Source: Gymnodinialimonas ceratoperidinii
GTDB taxonomy: Bacteria > Pseudomonadota > Alphaproteobacteria > Rhodobacterales > Rhodobacteraceae
Assembly: GCF_019297855.1 (NCBI RefSeq)
Contig: NZ_CP079194.1
Location: 1,599,501-1,663,500, forward strand
DNA: 64,000 bases
Reading direction: 5' to 3'
Part shown: positions 45,354 through 54,215 of the stretch, piece by piece
Position numbering within the stretch: position 1 is the stretch's first letter
How the letters are laid out: each line of letters starts with the position of its first letter
Notes under the pieces: generated by a model
Told to the model about the DNA's origin: nothing
Seen by the model: only the letters and a program-made list of their open reading frames with translations
Database searches by the model: none
Program-made: the position numbers and the translations under genes

Positions 45354-46205
45354 ATGCCTGACACCGATGCCCTTGGCCGTGCCACGTTCCATTTCATCAG
45401 CCCTCGGGCGGATATTGCTCCAAACGGGCGGGACATTTGTTGGCTGAAGCACATTGAGCGCCACGGACCGCTGACGTCCGTCCATCTTTATGAGATGACC
45501 AAGGACACCCATCGCTGCAAAGACACCGCCCTGCGGCGACTGCAGGCTCTCAGAGCGGCAGGTCTACTCTTCCTTCCCAAGCAACAGCGCGCCTGTGAAC
45601 GCGCGGAGTTTAGGCCTTACGTTTATGACCTGGCACCAAAGGGGCAGCTGTTTCTGAAAGACGCAGGCCTAAAAGAAAACACCGTGCGGCCAACCGGCCA
45701 CTGGTGGCACCTGCACGACACGGCGATGTTCACCGCTCAGATTGACTTGAGGGCCAGGCAGGGCGGCTATCGCTACATTCCGGCGCATGAGATCCTGAAG
45801 CGGGCAGGGACCTCTCTTGCGATCCCGATGGGACGCCGCAAGCTGATCCCGGACCAGCTATTTGCCATCGATTACGGCGGGCGTTTCCGCGCCTTCATGG
45901 TTGAAGTGGACCGTGGGACGGAGCCGATTGCCAGTACCAGCACGCGGAAGAGCTGGGCATCAGCGCTGACGCAATACGACGAGGCGTTTCGGCTGGGGCT
46001 GCCAAACCGGCACTATGGTTTGAAGGCTCCGGTGCAAGTACTGTGGGGACATCGGACCGAAGCACGGTGCGGCGCTTTTGCGCGATTGCTAAAAGATGCG
46101 ACGCGCATGTTAGCGGCTCGATATGTTTCAACGAGACTGGGATCGGGCAAAGCAGCATTAGAGGAACACGACGGACTGAGGCAAGTGCTGCGGGTAGTGA
46201 CCTGA
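45354..46205 (+). CDS. Replication-relaxation family protein
   Basis: A 283-residue protein with an N-terminal winged helix (GRDICWLKHIERHGPLTSVH onward, CKDTALRRLQALRAAGLLFL). A C-terminal nuclease-like or DNA-binding region carries ARFE-type blocks such as HDTAMFTAQIDLRAR, IPDQLFAIDY and FMVEVDRGTEPI. This matches the Replic_Relax family seen with mobilisation and plasmid replication genes beside TraG-like ATPases. It may be the DNA-processing partner of the coupling ATPase. The acidic and ExD residues are compatible with a metal-dependent site. Confidence 0.8.
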   Translation: MPDTDALGRATFHFISPRADIAPNGRDICWLKHIERHGPLTSVHLYEMTKDTHRCKDTALRRLQALRAAGLLFLPKQQRACERAEFRPYVYDLAPKGQLFLKDAGLKENTVRPTGHWWHLHDTAMFTAQIDLRARQGGYRYIPAHEILKRAGTSLAIPMGRRKLIPDQLFAIDYGGRFRAFMVEVDRGTEPIASTSTRKSWASALTQYDEAFRLGLPNRHYGLKAPVQVLWGHRTEARCGAFARLLKDATRMLAARYVSTRLGSGKAALEEHDGLRQVLRVVT

Positions 46206-46927
46206 ATCGGCGGAGAGCGGTTGTTTGTTGCGGCCATAAACTGGACGTTTCGATGATCTGAAAACCGCGACGCCGAAAGCGTGAAATAGAGAGCCTTAGG
46301 ACCTCGCATATGCACCGATCCGCTGCCGGCGCTGCCGGACAATCGTATCTGCACAGCGGATGCGCATGGATTCTTCGAGCAAATAACTAGGTGAGCGCTG
46401 GTTGCGGTCTACCTAGATCGTGCGCGTGGTGTAGGTTGTATCGATCAGAGCTTGCAGCCCGGCTGGCCCGATGTCTGCCTTGGCGCCTTCCGCGGCGAAA
46501 CTCCTGTCTACAACGCGAAAAACCGGAGGCATCGTTGCCGCGGGTGACGGCCATGACCGGTAGAAGTGCGTTGAACTGTAGGTAAGTCACTACGGCGCAA
46601 CCAAGGGTACGGGTCAGATACGTGGCTATGATGAGCGTACAGTGGCGACCGGATGACGACGATGCAACCTCCATAATGCTATCATGATAGAAGCACGCTT
46701 GGATAAGGCACGCGTCACACCTTGGTGTGGCGTTCTGGCGGAGACTGCTGATGTCAGCATGTATGTTGCCGCCCAGGATCCACGTACTCACTACAGTCGC
46801 GCATGCACATGCTATTGAAGGATGGAAGCCTGTGGACCAATCACGACCGTTACAATAACTCTTGGTCAGAAGGGCAGTCCACCATACGGACAACACGCAG
46901 GAGCTAGACAACCTAAAGGACTAACTT
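46206..46927. other. Gene-free stretch between the transfer genes and the AT-rich cluster
   Basis: About 720 bp with no convincing gene. On the minus strand a 57-codon reading from about 46590 to 46412 ends ADIGPAGLQALIDTTYTTRTI and looks protein-like, perhaps the remnant of a lost gene. Another open frame on that strand (46911-46387) has a Cys/Ser-rich, low-complexity translation and is not credible. No terminal inverted repeats were seen. Confidence 0.4.
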
Positions 46928-47248
46928 ATGGATAGCACGGTACAGGTACAGGGGTTGAGCATAGCAGTTAGCTGCGAAAATGTTGCCCTGGATGACGACA
47001 TTGTCGAAAGCTGTGTCAGTGACGTCGCTCCGCTTCTAGGCGCGCTCCTTCACGCTGAAGAGCTTTGGGCTAAGCTTGATCCAGCCACTCAACGGGATCG
47101 TCACGCCGCATATTTAGCGATGAACATGAAGTGCGAGGCGGCGCGGGCCTTAGCCCTTCAAAGGGCCGAGCTTCTTTGCTCAATCGTTAACGGAGATGAG
47201 AATATTGGAGACCACGGGTTTCCGGAGTTTGACGAGCGGTATAAATAA
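46928..47248 (+). CDS. Hypothetical acidic protein
   Basis: A 106-residue protein starting at the ATG at 46928 behind AAAGGA. It is acidic and probably helical, with segments VSDVAPLLGALLHAEELWAK and MKCEAARALALQRAELL. No family recognised. It sits directly before the AT-rich sulfotransferase-like genes, separated by a single base from the next start, which points to co-transcription. Confidence 0.55.
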   Translation: MDSTVQVQGLSIAVSCENVALDDDIVESCVSDVAPLLGALLHAEELWAKLDPATQRDRHAAYLAMNMKCEAARALALQRAELLCSIVNGDENIGDHGFPEFDERYK

Positions 47249-47249
47249 A

Positions 47250-47975
47250 ATGGCACCACCCGAGTTTCACTTACACATTGGCGCGCACGAAATCTTCCCA
47301 ACTCTACTAAAGAAGGCATCAGAAGTGCTGGCGGAGGCGAGCCGCAAAAATGGCGTGCGGTACATTGGCGCAAAAGAAATGAGATCTTTTGTTAATGAGA
47401 AAAGCTTACTTGAGGGCCATTTATTCAGCCCCGTTGAATATTTCTCTATTTCACCGGAGACTCGTAGGGTAGTAACATCGGGCCATGGTCTGCTTTGCCC
47501 GCCTGCAAAGGTGTTCACTACATCTGGATTGTATAACAACGTTGGGAAGACGCCGTCAAAGATTCAGCAGAAATTTGTTGGGTTGCCGGTTACCATTTTT
47601 TTGTTTATCCGCCCCCAGTCGACTTACGGGCCGGTGCGAGATTTCATTAATGTCGGGGATGATTCTGTATCTTGGCTTCATGTCATAAACAAGATCCGAC
47701 AAGCTGTTCCTCATGCTGTGATTGATGTTTGGCCGATAGAATACCCTAACTTCGATAGTATCCATATTGTCTCTAATGTTTTTGGAATCGATTTGGATGA
47801 AGATGAAGCTTTCCGAATTGAGAAGCTCTCTCGTAAGGAGAGAATTGCTGCGCCAGTTACTCAACCTAGCAGGCAGGAAAGGGATATTGATATATACCTT
47901 GAGCAGCTTTACGAGTCAGATATTTCTGCAATTCGCCAGCTTAAGGGTGTATTGCTCAGTGGCGTGCCTGGATAG
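47250..47975 (+). CDS. Sulfotransferase-like hypothetical protein
   Basis: A 241-residue protein from the ATG at 47250. The start FHLHIGAHEIFPTLLKKASE and the GVRYIG that follows resemble the HIGxxKTGTTxLQ...G..Y start of bacterial sulfotransferase-like proteins, but the PAPS loop is not conserved. The region IFLFIRPQSTYGPVRDFINV matches the place of the second (3'-phosphate) motif. It stands before two clearer sulfotransferase genes, which fits a related role. Base composition is AT-richer than upstream genes. Confidence 0.5.
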   Translation: MAPPEFHLHIGAHEIFPTLLKKASEVLAEASRKNGVRYIGAKEMRSFVNEKSLLEGHLFSPVEYFSISPETRRVVTSGHGLLCPPAKVFTTSGLYNNVGKTPSKIQQKFVGLPVTIFLFIRPQSTYGPVRDFINVGDDSVSWLHVINKIRQAVPHAVIDVWPIEYPNFDSIHIVSNVFGIDLDEDEAFRIEKLSRKERIAAPVTQPSRQERDIDIYLEQLYESDISAIRQLKGVLLSGVPG

Positions 47976-49370
47976 ATGATTTTCTACTTTGAAGAAAACA
48001 GGCTTGCCTTTATACATATCCCGAAGACGGGCGGAACGTCTATCCGTCGTGCTTTGGGAGATAGCCCCCTGTCTATGGCGCAGGGTGTAATTCCTGCAGC
48101 GTGGAACACTCGAAATGTTGTCGCGGCTGTGCGAAACCCGGTTGATCGATTTTTATCGGGTTTTAATATGTTCAAGTTCGGTGCGCCCGACACGGGTGGT
48201 TATTACGGCATCCCGCGTTTGCCTGATTTGTCCGTAGCTGACGCTCTCAAAATTTTGGTGGATGAAGGTATTCCATACGATCGTACGGAGCGGAACGATG
48301 TAGCGAACTTCAAGCACCATGTTTGGCCTCAAACTTCAGACTTTCACTGTCTGTCATCCGCAACAGATTTGTTGCGCTACGAAAACCTAAAATCTGATGC
48401 AGAAAAATTTCTTGTATCCGTCGGTGTGCCGGTTGAGCTGCCGCACCTCCGCGTGACAGCAAATAACCCCAACCGTCTCGTCGTTGGTGATTTGACTAAT
48501 GAAGAACTCTCCGCCCTCGAGCAATTTTATAGTCTTGATTTCTACCGACTGAATTATGAGCGTCAAACTGCACCAGAGTCGGCAATAATGGTGCGGCAAG
48601 ATCCAAACCCTTTGCGTATTTTGTGGCGAGTGTACTTCGAGAACGTTGAAGCGAGCGAACTTTCAGGCTCGGAAGTTCTGCCAGATCCGGAGGTGGACCT
48701 TGCGGCGTTCCTTGATGAACGTATCGAGGTCAAGCCGGAGAAAACGTGGCCCGGCCGTCGAAAGGACCTGCTTGAGCATTTTAAGCGCTTGGAGAACGAA
48801 TTTTCCGGACGAATGCGCCTTTCTCATCTGATGGCATGTACAGTAGTAGTTCTGCGACGTGAGAAAGATTGCGAAGAGGCTCGCAGACTTTTTTTTAGAC
48901 TGATAGAGGAATACGGCGCAGAGTTGGCCGAAGACCTTAATCTCAGGTGGCTGACTTCCGTGTGCGATACGCTTGTAGATACTGGGAAAACCGAGTTAGA
49001 TCGCGCACTTGCATTGAACGGTTCGATTATTGCTGGCCTCATTAAGCTGGCGGAGACTGAACGTAGATTGTTTTGCCCACCAATGAAATGGCCACCGAGA
49101 GTTCGTTACTCGCGAGGTGGCGTTTTGTTTGATGGGGTTATCTCCTATTGGGCCGAAGGCGGTGATATGATCGACAACCTCTTGCACAGAATCTCTTCTA
49201 CGGTGGAATCAGATAGCACCGCTGCTCCTTTTGTGGGTAAAATCATAGAACGAGTGGTAGAAGAAAATACCGTCATTTCGCGCATGTGGGCTCTGCATGG
49301 TCAGAACATTCCATTGAATGACAAGCCGACCGATGGACCCGGGACAAATGATAGCCCATCGGACGGATAA
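47976..49370 (+). CDS. Sulfotransferase family 2-like protein, enlarged
   Basis: A 464-residue protein starting directly after the previous stop. The PAPS motif IHIPKTGGTSIRRAL is at residues 13-27, and the 3'-phosphate motif VAAVRNPVDRFLSGF at about 50-64, both typical of the sulfotransferase-2 family. The first 200 residues form that domain. The C-terminal 260 residues, helical and with a run on LFFRLIEEYG and FSGRMRLSHL, have no family I recognise; this extension is unusual. It probably sulfates a surface carbohydrate or small molecule. Confidence 0.75.
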   Translation: MIFYFEENRLAFIHIPKTGGTSIRRALGDSPLSMAQGVIPAAWNTRNVVAAVRNPVDRFLSGFNMFKFGAPDTGGYYGIPRLPDLSVADALKILVDEGIPYDRTERNDVANFKHHVWPQTSDFHCLSSATDLLRYENLKSDAEKFLVSVGVPVELPHLRVTANNPNRLVVGDLTNEELSALEQFYSLDFYRLNYERQTAPESAIMVRQDPNPLRILWRVYFENVEASELSGSEVLPDPEVDLAAFLDERIEVKPEKTWPGRRKDLLEHFKRLENEFSGRMRLSHLMACTVVVLRREKDCEEARRLFFRLIEEYGAELAEDLNLRWLTSVCDTLVDTGKTELDRALALNGSIIAGLIKLAETERRLFCPPMKWPPRVRYSRGGVLFDGVISYWAEGGDMIDNLLHRISSTVESDSTAAPFVGKIIERVVEENTVISRMWALHGQNIPLNDKPTDGPGTNDSPSDG

Positions 49371-49431
49371 ATGGTTTGCCGAGCCGAGGTATGCTATAGG
49401 GTCATGAAAAACTCACAATGGAGTCCGCTGG

Positions 49432-50268
49432 ATGGGGAAAGCTAAACTTCCTAAGCTGCTTGGCATTGGGGCGCAGAAGGCTGGAACGTCATGGCTCCAC
49501 TCTACCTTGGGTCAGCACAGTGAAATCTGGGTGCCACCGTTTAAGGAGCTCCATTTTTTCGATCATAAGTTTGTGCCGAGTAATCGGAAATGGACTGAGT
49601 GGCATATTCGCAAGGGGGTTCGAGAGACTAGAGCGCGATGGCAAGAAAAGAACGTCCTGTCGATAGAGAACTCGGATTATCTTGATAGGATTCAAGAGAG
49701 ACCAATGTTTAACGGGCAATGGTACAAACATATTTTCTCTAAGTGTCCTGAGACTAAGATGGGAGTGGATATAACCCCAGAATATTGTCAAGTGTCGCGT
49801 GAGGGAATTGAATTTATCAAAAAGTTTCTTGGTCGAGACTTAAAGGTTATTTATATTATTCGGAATCCGATAGATAGGGCTGTGTCACAACTGAAGATGA
49901 ATGTTTCACGTCAGAGCGCTAAACCTGTAACTTTGGATGACTGGTTGGAGTTCGCTGATGCGCCTGTGATTGCAGAGCGTGGAGACTACCAGAAGTACAT
50001 CCCTAGATGGTCGCAGGCTTTTAACGAGGGATCACTACTACTTTTACCGTATGGATTGCTCCGAAAGAACCCAATTGGCTTGCTTCGTTCGGTCGAAAGT
50101 TTTCTAGGCGTGGGGAAGTTTGATTACGTAAATGCTGAACAGCGAGTTTTTGCTTCCCCCAAAATGAATGTTCCCATGGACGTCGAAGACTTCTTTGGCG
50201 AAAAATTTAGGGATCAGTGTGATTTCATCAAGGGTCGCTTCGGAAGCGAATTTTACGACATGTGTTAA
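49432..50268 (+). CDS. PAPS-dependent sulfotransferase
   Basis: A 278-residue sulfotransferase with GIGAQKAGTSWLHSTLGQHS as the 5'-phosphosulfate loop (residues 11-30), ELHFFD with an active-site His, and IYIIRNPIDRAVSQLKMNV as the 3'-phosphate motif. The N-terminal start MGKAKLPKLL fits at 49432. It belongs to the classical sulfotransf_1/3 group active on carbohydrates and lipids. It is third in an AT-rich row of sulfotransferase-like genes, 61 bp behind the previous one. Confidence 0.85.
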   Translation: MGKAKLPKLLGIGAQKAGTSWLHSTLGQHSEIWVPPFKELHFFDHKFVPSNRKWTEWHIRKGVRETRARWQEKNVLSIENSDYLDRIQERPMFNGQWYKHIFSKCPETKMGVDITPEYCQVSREGIEFIKKFLGRDLKVIYIIRNPIDRAVSQLKMNVSRQSAKPVTLDDWLEFADAPVIAERGDYQKYIPRWSQAFNEGSLLLLPYGLLRKNPIGLLRSVESFLGVGKFDYVNAEQRVFASPKMNVPMDVEDFFGEKFRDQCDFIKGRFGSEFYDMC

Positions 50269-50394
50269 ATTTAGCCTGATACGCCCCCTCCGATGGCTTC
50301 ATCGCCATACCAAAGGGACTGTCAAGATTAACCAGCTGGTCGCGTTTGGAGTGCTTTCCTTAGAAATTTAAGGTTTGGCGAACGAAGTGCGACC

Positions 50395-51402
50395 TCAGTC
50401 GGCAACATCGTCGGTCAACGGGACTGTTTCACTCTCGAATGCCCTAGCGACTTCGGCGGCTGCAGACTGACTAGCAAGAATTCGTCGTCCGTATCGTGCA
50501 GGCATCTCTGGTGATCTCCAGCGTCCAGCAACCATGATCGACGATAGACTGCAGTTCAATCTGAATGCATCGTGTACGCCGCCTACGCGCATACTGTGGG
50601 AGGAAACATCACTACGATCAAAGCGGCGCTTGATGATCCTTGAGACAGTTGCAGCGGCAAGTGGTGTTCGCTTTCCGCCACGCTGAGACTTTGTAAACAT
50701 TGGATCCTCCGCCTTAAGACCTGCGGCCTCGATCCATGCCAGGACAGCGAGGGAGGCACCTTTGGACAAAAATGCGTAGTCGCCCTTGCCGTAGGGATCG
50801 GTTTTAGACCGGCGCACGAATAGCAAGCTCGATCCATCGTCCTGTCGCTCCATATCGCGCACTTGAAAGGCCACAAGCTCGGATACTCGGCACCAAGAAT
50901 CTGACGCCGCCCAGATTAGGGCTTTGTCCCGTAATTCCTGCCGGCTCACACCTAATTTCAACACTACCCCAAGCACCTCGGCTTTCGACAGGGGTGGCGC
51001 TTGTCGGGTGTAAGCACCATACTTCCGTTTTACTGACTTGAGGGCTAGCTCGACTAATCTATGCCTACAGGGAGACGGTAGGAACAGTGATCGATGGTGC
51101 TCGCTGATGGCCCATAGGCGGGTCGCGATTGTGTTGGCGCTGAGTTTTCCGCCAAGTGCCTCGACATATTCGGCGACGATTTCCGGCGCGACTGGCGGCA
51201 TCGGATCATAGGCGCGTCCCTCACACCAGCGTGCAAACGACTTTTTGATCTGCCGTAAGTTTCTAAGGGTTTCAGGAGCGAAGGCCTCCAAAGATCGACG
51301 TTCATATTCGTCAATGATGGCTTGACGCTTCTGCTTTGATTGGCTGGACAACAGGGTAAGAACTTCTGCTCGCTCGACTTCTCTGTCAAATACCTTGGCC
51401 AT
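50395..51402 (-). CDS. Second tyrosine recombinase
   Basis: A 335-residue recombinase from the ATG at 51402. The N-terminal SAM-like core-binding part (residues 1-110) reads FAPETLRNLRQIKKSFARWC. The catalytic part carries SWCRVSELVAF, HSMRVGGV with HxxR, and the tyrosine in ARYGRRI. At the third position the usual His is Trp (AGRWRSPEM), as in Cre. It is a candidate integrase of a second, inner element and points leftward, toward the sulfotransferase genes. It differs clearly from the P4-type integrase at 25.7 kb. Confidence 0.85.
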   Translation of the reverse strand: MAKVFDREVERAEVLTLLSSQSKQKRQAIIDEYERRSLEAFAPETLRNLRQIKKSFARWCEGRAYDPMPPVAPEIVAEYVEALGGKLSANTIATRLWAISEHHRSLFLPSPCRHRLVELALKSVKRKYGAYTRQAPPLSKAEVLGVVLKLGVSRQELRDKALIWAASDSWCRVSELVAFQVRDMERQDDGSSLLFVRRSKTDPYGKGDYAFLSKGASLAVLAWIEAAGLKAEDPMFTKSQRGGKRTPLAAATVSRIIKRRFDRSDVSSHSMRVGGVHDAFRLNCSLSSIMVAGRWRSPEMPARYGRRILASQSAAAEVARAFESETVPLTDDVAD

Positions 51403-51500
51403 GATGATGCTCCCCATAAAAAAGCCGCATCATACCCTCGATGTTAACCACTTATTAACTATTGAGCTGGAGGCTTAGTAAATGTTTGGGTGGAGTATCA

Positions 51501-51668
51501 ATGGCAGACGAAGATCTACTTGTTCGCATTGAGCGGCTCGAGGCAGCTTTGCTTGAATACATAGCTCGCTACGGCGTAACCGACCTCGCGGTCAGAGCGT
51601 TCGCATCTCCAGCGGAGCGTATCAGACAAACGCCTGGTCTGTGCGACGGGGATGGACCTGATCGGTGA
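51501..51668 (+). CDS. Small hypothetical protein
   Basis: A 55-residue protein beginning MADEDLLVRIERLEAALLEY, a short amphipathic helix pattern, then IARYGVTDLAVRAFASPAER. It starts 98 bp from the divergent tyrosine recombinase. It could be a small regulator of the recombinase or an unrelated gene; no family known. Confidence 0.45.
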   Translation: MADEDLLVRIERLEAALLEYIARYGVTDLAVRAFASPAERIRQTPGLCDGDGPDR

Positions 51669-51756
51669 CTAAGGAAAGGTATCTGACCTTGTGCAACGAA
51701 GGTGACTTTAGCAAGAGTTGACCTTCCATCATTTCCGTCACGGGTAACGCATCACA

Positions 51757-52245
51757 ATGAAGCTTTTGAACCAACTATTCTTCCTAGCAGTGATTTCTTC
51801 TTCTTTTGTCACCGGAGCCTCAGTTGATGCTTCAGTTCCCGTCGTTCCTGCGGGAGAGGAATTTGCCTGCACTCCCACACATGTATGGGACGGTGACGGA
51901 CCCATTTGGTGCGAGGAGGGGCCTCGGATTCGGCTTTCCGGAATAAACACCCGAGAGATGGATGGGACCTGTAACTCTAATAGCCCCTGCACGACTGCCA
52001 ACCCGTACACAGCGCGCGATGTGCTGGTATGCATACTTGGTGAAGTAATAGGCGTCGGGCAACACGGCCATGTGTTGGTAGATGGCCCTACGCTCCGATG
52101 CTTGTCCGACGGCTCTGCTGGCAGAAACCGCACTGCGGCGTGGTGCATCTCACCACGTCACGGCGATATCAACTGCGCGATGGTTGAGGGCGGCTGGGCG
52201 GCCCGGTGGGATCGCTATTGGCAGGGGCACGTCTGTCAGGATTGA
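51757..52245 (+). CDS. Secreted thermonuclease-like protein
   Basis: A 162-residue protein with a signal peptide (residues 1-24, LLNQLFFLAVISSSFVTGAS). Its domain resembles a staphylococcal-nuclease (SNase) fold: HVWDGDGPIWCEEGPRIRLS, then GINTREMDG holding the position of the catalytic Arg/Glu pair, and GGWAARWDRYW at the end. It has about nine cysteines, so disulfides are likely. Secreted nucleases of this type are known in Rhodobacterales; the sequence suggests periplasmic or exported DNA/RNA digestion. Confidence 0.75.
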   Translation: MKLLNQLFFLAVISSSFVTGASVDASVPVVPAGEEFACTPTHVWDGDGPIWCEEGPRIRLSGINTREMDGTCNSNSPCTTANPYTARDVLVCILGEVIGVGQHGHVLVDGPTLRCLSDGSAGRNRTAAWCISPRHGDINCAMVEGGWAARWDRYWQGHVCQD

Positions 52246-52598
52246 CGTGCGATGACGAGGGCCTTGGCCTGCCGGATGGCGTCAAAGAGCCGTTTGCGTC
52301 AGCCAACGCAAAGGGCGGAGAGTGGACGTTCGCTGCGAAGTGCACCAACGTCTGCTCTACCCACAGATCGACACAAGGGGCGGGAAGCGGTCGTTCGCCA
52401 CATGTCGGAAATGCAACGACTGCAGACCAATAAGCAGTCATTCCAGAGGCGCAATGCTTTTGGAGATATCGCGTGTCGCTCTCACAAACGACTACGATAC
52501 TTCACAACTGATGCGAATGCGGAACCACAACCTCCAGACAGCCCAAAAATCCTATTAAATTGAAGACGCAGTTTTGCATCGCGGTTGATTTCTGGCTT
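52246..52598. other. Gene-free gap with degenerate extragenic repeat
   Basis: No coding pattern is convincing. It contains copy B of the degenerate repeat (52370-52405) and a nearby CGTTCGCTGCG (52327-52337), short words that recur in other gaps of this region. Confidence 0.4.
52370..52405 (+). repeat. Degenerate extragenic repeat, copy B
   Basis: This 36-base stretch runs GACACAAGGGGCGGGAAGCG and ends GTTCGCCACATGT; it matches the reverse complement of 36512-36547 at about 27 of 36 positions. Such repeats occur in intergenic gaps of this part of the window. Confidence 0.5.
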
Positions 52599-53834
52599 TC
52601 AATTCAGCCGCTCGAAAATGGTCCGCCACAAGAGATCTAACTCAGGGAATTTTTTCCTCGCGGCCATACTATCTCTAGGCGCGGCGATGTCTTTGAAGAA
52701 GGCTTTTTGCACCGCATCCTTGTCGGAGACTTCGCCTTGATATGACTTTGAACCTGAATAGTATTGGGTCCACCTAATCGGAAATAGCTCACCGTCTCCG
52801 TCACAAAGATTGTGTTGGCCCATAAGAAGTTCGATTCCAACGGCATCTCCATTTATGTCCATCTTATGTGTGCCTTGGGGGCCGACCGTTGGGTAGGCGC
52901 GAGCAAATTCAATTTCTGGCAGACAAAGCGCGCGGATGTTGGATGGCAATGTCAGCCGCTCTAACCTCTGAAATTCCATACGTCCTGCAGCGTCGTTATC
53001 AAATACCGCGACAATCTTGACCGGTGTGCGGGCAGCTGCAAATGCCTTCAAGAACTTGGACAGAAAGTTTGCTCCACCATCCACACTAAGGGTGTCGTGG
53101 TCAAAGAAAGAAAACAGCTCTGCAACACTGGGGTAAAGTGCTTCCAGTGATGCTTGAAGTGCTCGGATGTCTGTCTTCCCCTCGGCCATAATGACCACTG
53201 GTTCAAGGATGGAACGCTCTAGAGCATCCGGTTTGCGAGATTCGGAAATGAGTTTCACATCTTCGTCGTAATAGCCGCCGTCAAGCAAGTTAGATATATC
53301 GAGTGAAATCCATTCAGTTTCGGGTCTGGCTTCAAGAATAAGTCTGTAGACGAACCTGACATCTTCGCACGCAAAAAACAGCCATCCGTCATCATACGAG
53401 GTGCTGTGCATTCGCCGCTCAATTTCGTCTTCAGGTTCGTTTTTTCTGTCCGAGCTGTATCGATCCCGGATGACTGCCGGAACACGCCGCATCCATTCGT
53501 TAATGGTGAATTGTTCGAGTGCCTCTTTGGTATCTGTCGCCCAATCATTGCCTTCAGAGAGCCACTCTGTATACATGTCGAGCTCTTCCAAACGCCATTG
53601 CTCAAAGACCGCCTTTGCGCGCTCGAGCGTTACACCCATTAGCTCAAGTCTAAGAAGTACATCTTCTTTTCGTGCCTTATAGATGGTGGTCGTCCACTCT
53701 TCCTCAGGGTAATCCTTGTTCGGGAACTTGTCCCGCTCATTCTCTTGGAATAACGAAATCATGTGATCAGGAACACTCGACTTCCAAGAGTCCACATGGA
53801 GGTCGTCAAACCTAAGTTCGCAGTAGCTACCCAT
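52599..53834 (-). CDS. HEPN/Toprim-domain protein
   Basis: A 411-residue protein starting at the ATG at 53834 (MGSYCELRFDDL, a typical N-terminus). The first 200 residues match the HEPN/Toprim-associated N-terminal domain. A Toprim domain follows with VVIMAEGKTDIRALQASL (Glu218) and VAVFDNDAAGRM (Asp279, Asp281), the metal-binding acids of a nuclease or primase. Such proteins are predicted single-gene defence effectors. It is transcribed leftward and alone, next to other defence-like genes. RNA or DNA cleavage on infection is the expected role; untested. Confidence 0.75.
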   Translation of the reverse strand: MGSYCELRFDDLHVDSWKSSVPDHMISLFQENERDKFPNKDYPEEEWTTTIYKARKEDVLLRLELMGVTLERAKAVFEQWRLEELDMYTEWLSEGNDWATDTKEALEQFTINEWMRRVPAVIRDRYSSDRKNEPEDEIERRMHSTSYDDGWLFFACEDVRFVYRLILEARPETEWISLDISNLLDGGYYDEDVKLISESRKPDALERSILEPVVIMAEGKTDIRALQASLEALYPSVAELFSFFDHDTLSVDGGANFLSKFLKAFAAARTPVKIVAVFDNDAAGRMEFQRLERLTLPSNIRALCLPEIEFARAYPTVGPQGTHKMDINGDAVGIELLMGQHNLCDGDGELFPIRWTQYYSGSKSYQGEVSDKDAVQKAFFKDIAAPRDSMAARKKFPELDLLWRTIFERLN

Positions 53835-54215
53835 ACTGCTGAGTAGCACAGTGAGCTAGCTGCGATGAAGGTGAAAAATGGAACGGGTAGCGGTGATCAA
53901 TCGCGCGCGCCCACCTCTGACGCCCTGAGATTGCTATCGCAATATGCCAGCTCTGGCCGCTATCAGGTTCCGCTGAGGCCTTCGTTCACCGGATCTATGA
54001 AACACCGCAAAGCAGCAAAACTGCGGTGCAAAGGGTAGGAGCAGTTCCGATACACACTGCGCCAATAACTTCGCGAACGCAGCGGCCGGTCTGACGGGCG
54101 GCACCACAGCGGCGTCTCCCTTGGTCAAGCGGCCGTTCTGGGCCGACTTCGTTTCAGATGGCGCTCGGTGCATCGGGTTGTATAGTGAGGAGAATTTTGC
54201 GGAGGTGACTTGCCG
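53835..54215. other. Gene-free stretch upstream of the membrane protein gene
   Basis: No coding sequence is convincing. A GGAGGTGA at 54201-54208 serves as ribosome site for the gene starting at 54216, so the right end belongs to its 5' region. The rest shows fragments of the Rhodobacterales-type degenerate spacer. Confidence 0.4.

Noticed and set aside
46387..46911. A 174-codon minus-strand frame in the gap at 46.2-46.9 kb.
   Set aside because: The translation is Cys/Ser/Arg-rich with no coherent pattern and no good ribosome site, so it is unlikely to be a gene.
53934..54173. A 79-codon minus-strand frame in the gap before the membrane protein gene.
   Set aside because: Ala/Pro/Arg-rich translation typical of the degenerate spacers here; no ribosome site and no domain.
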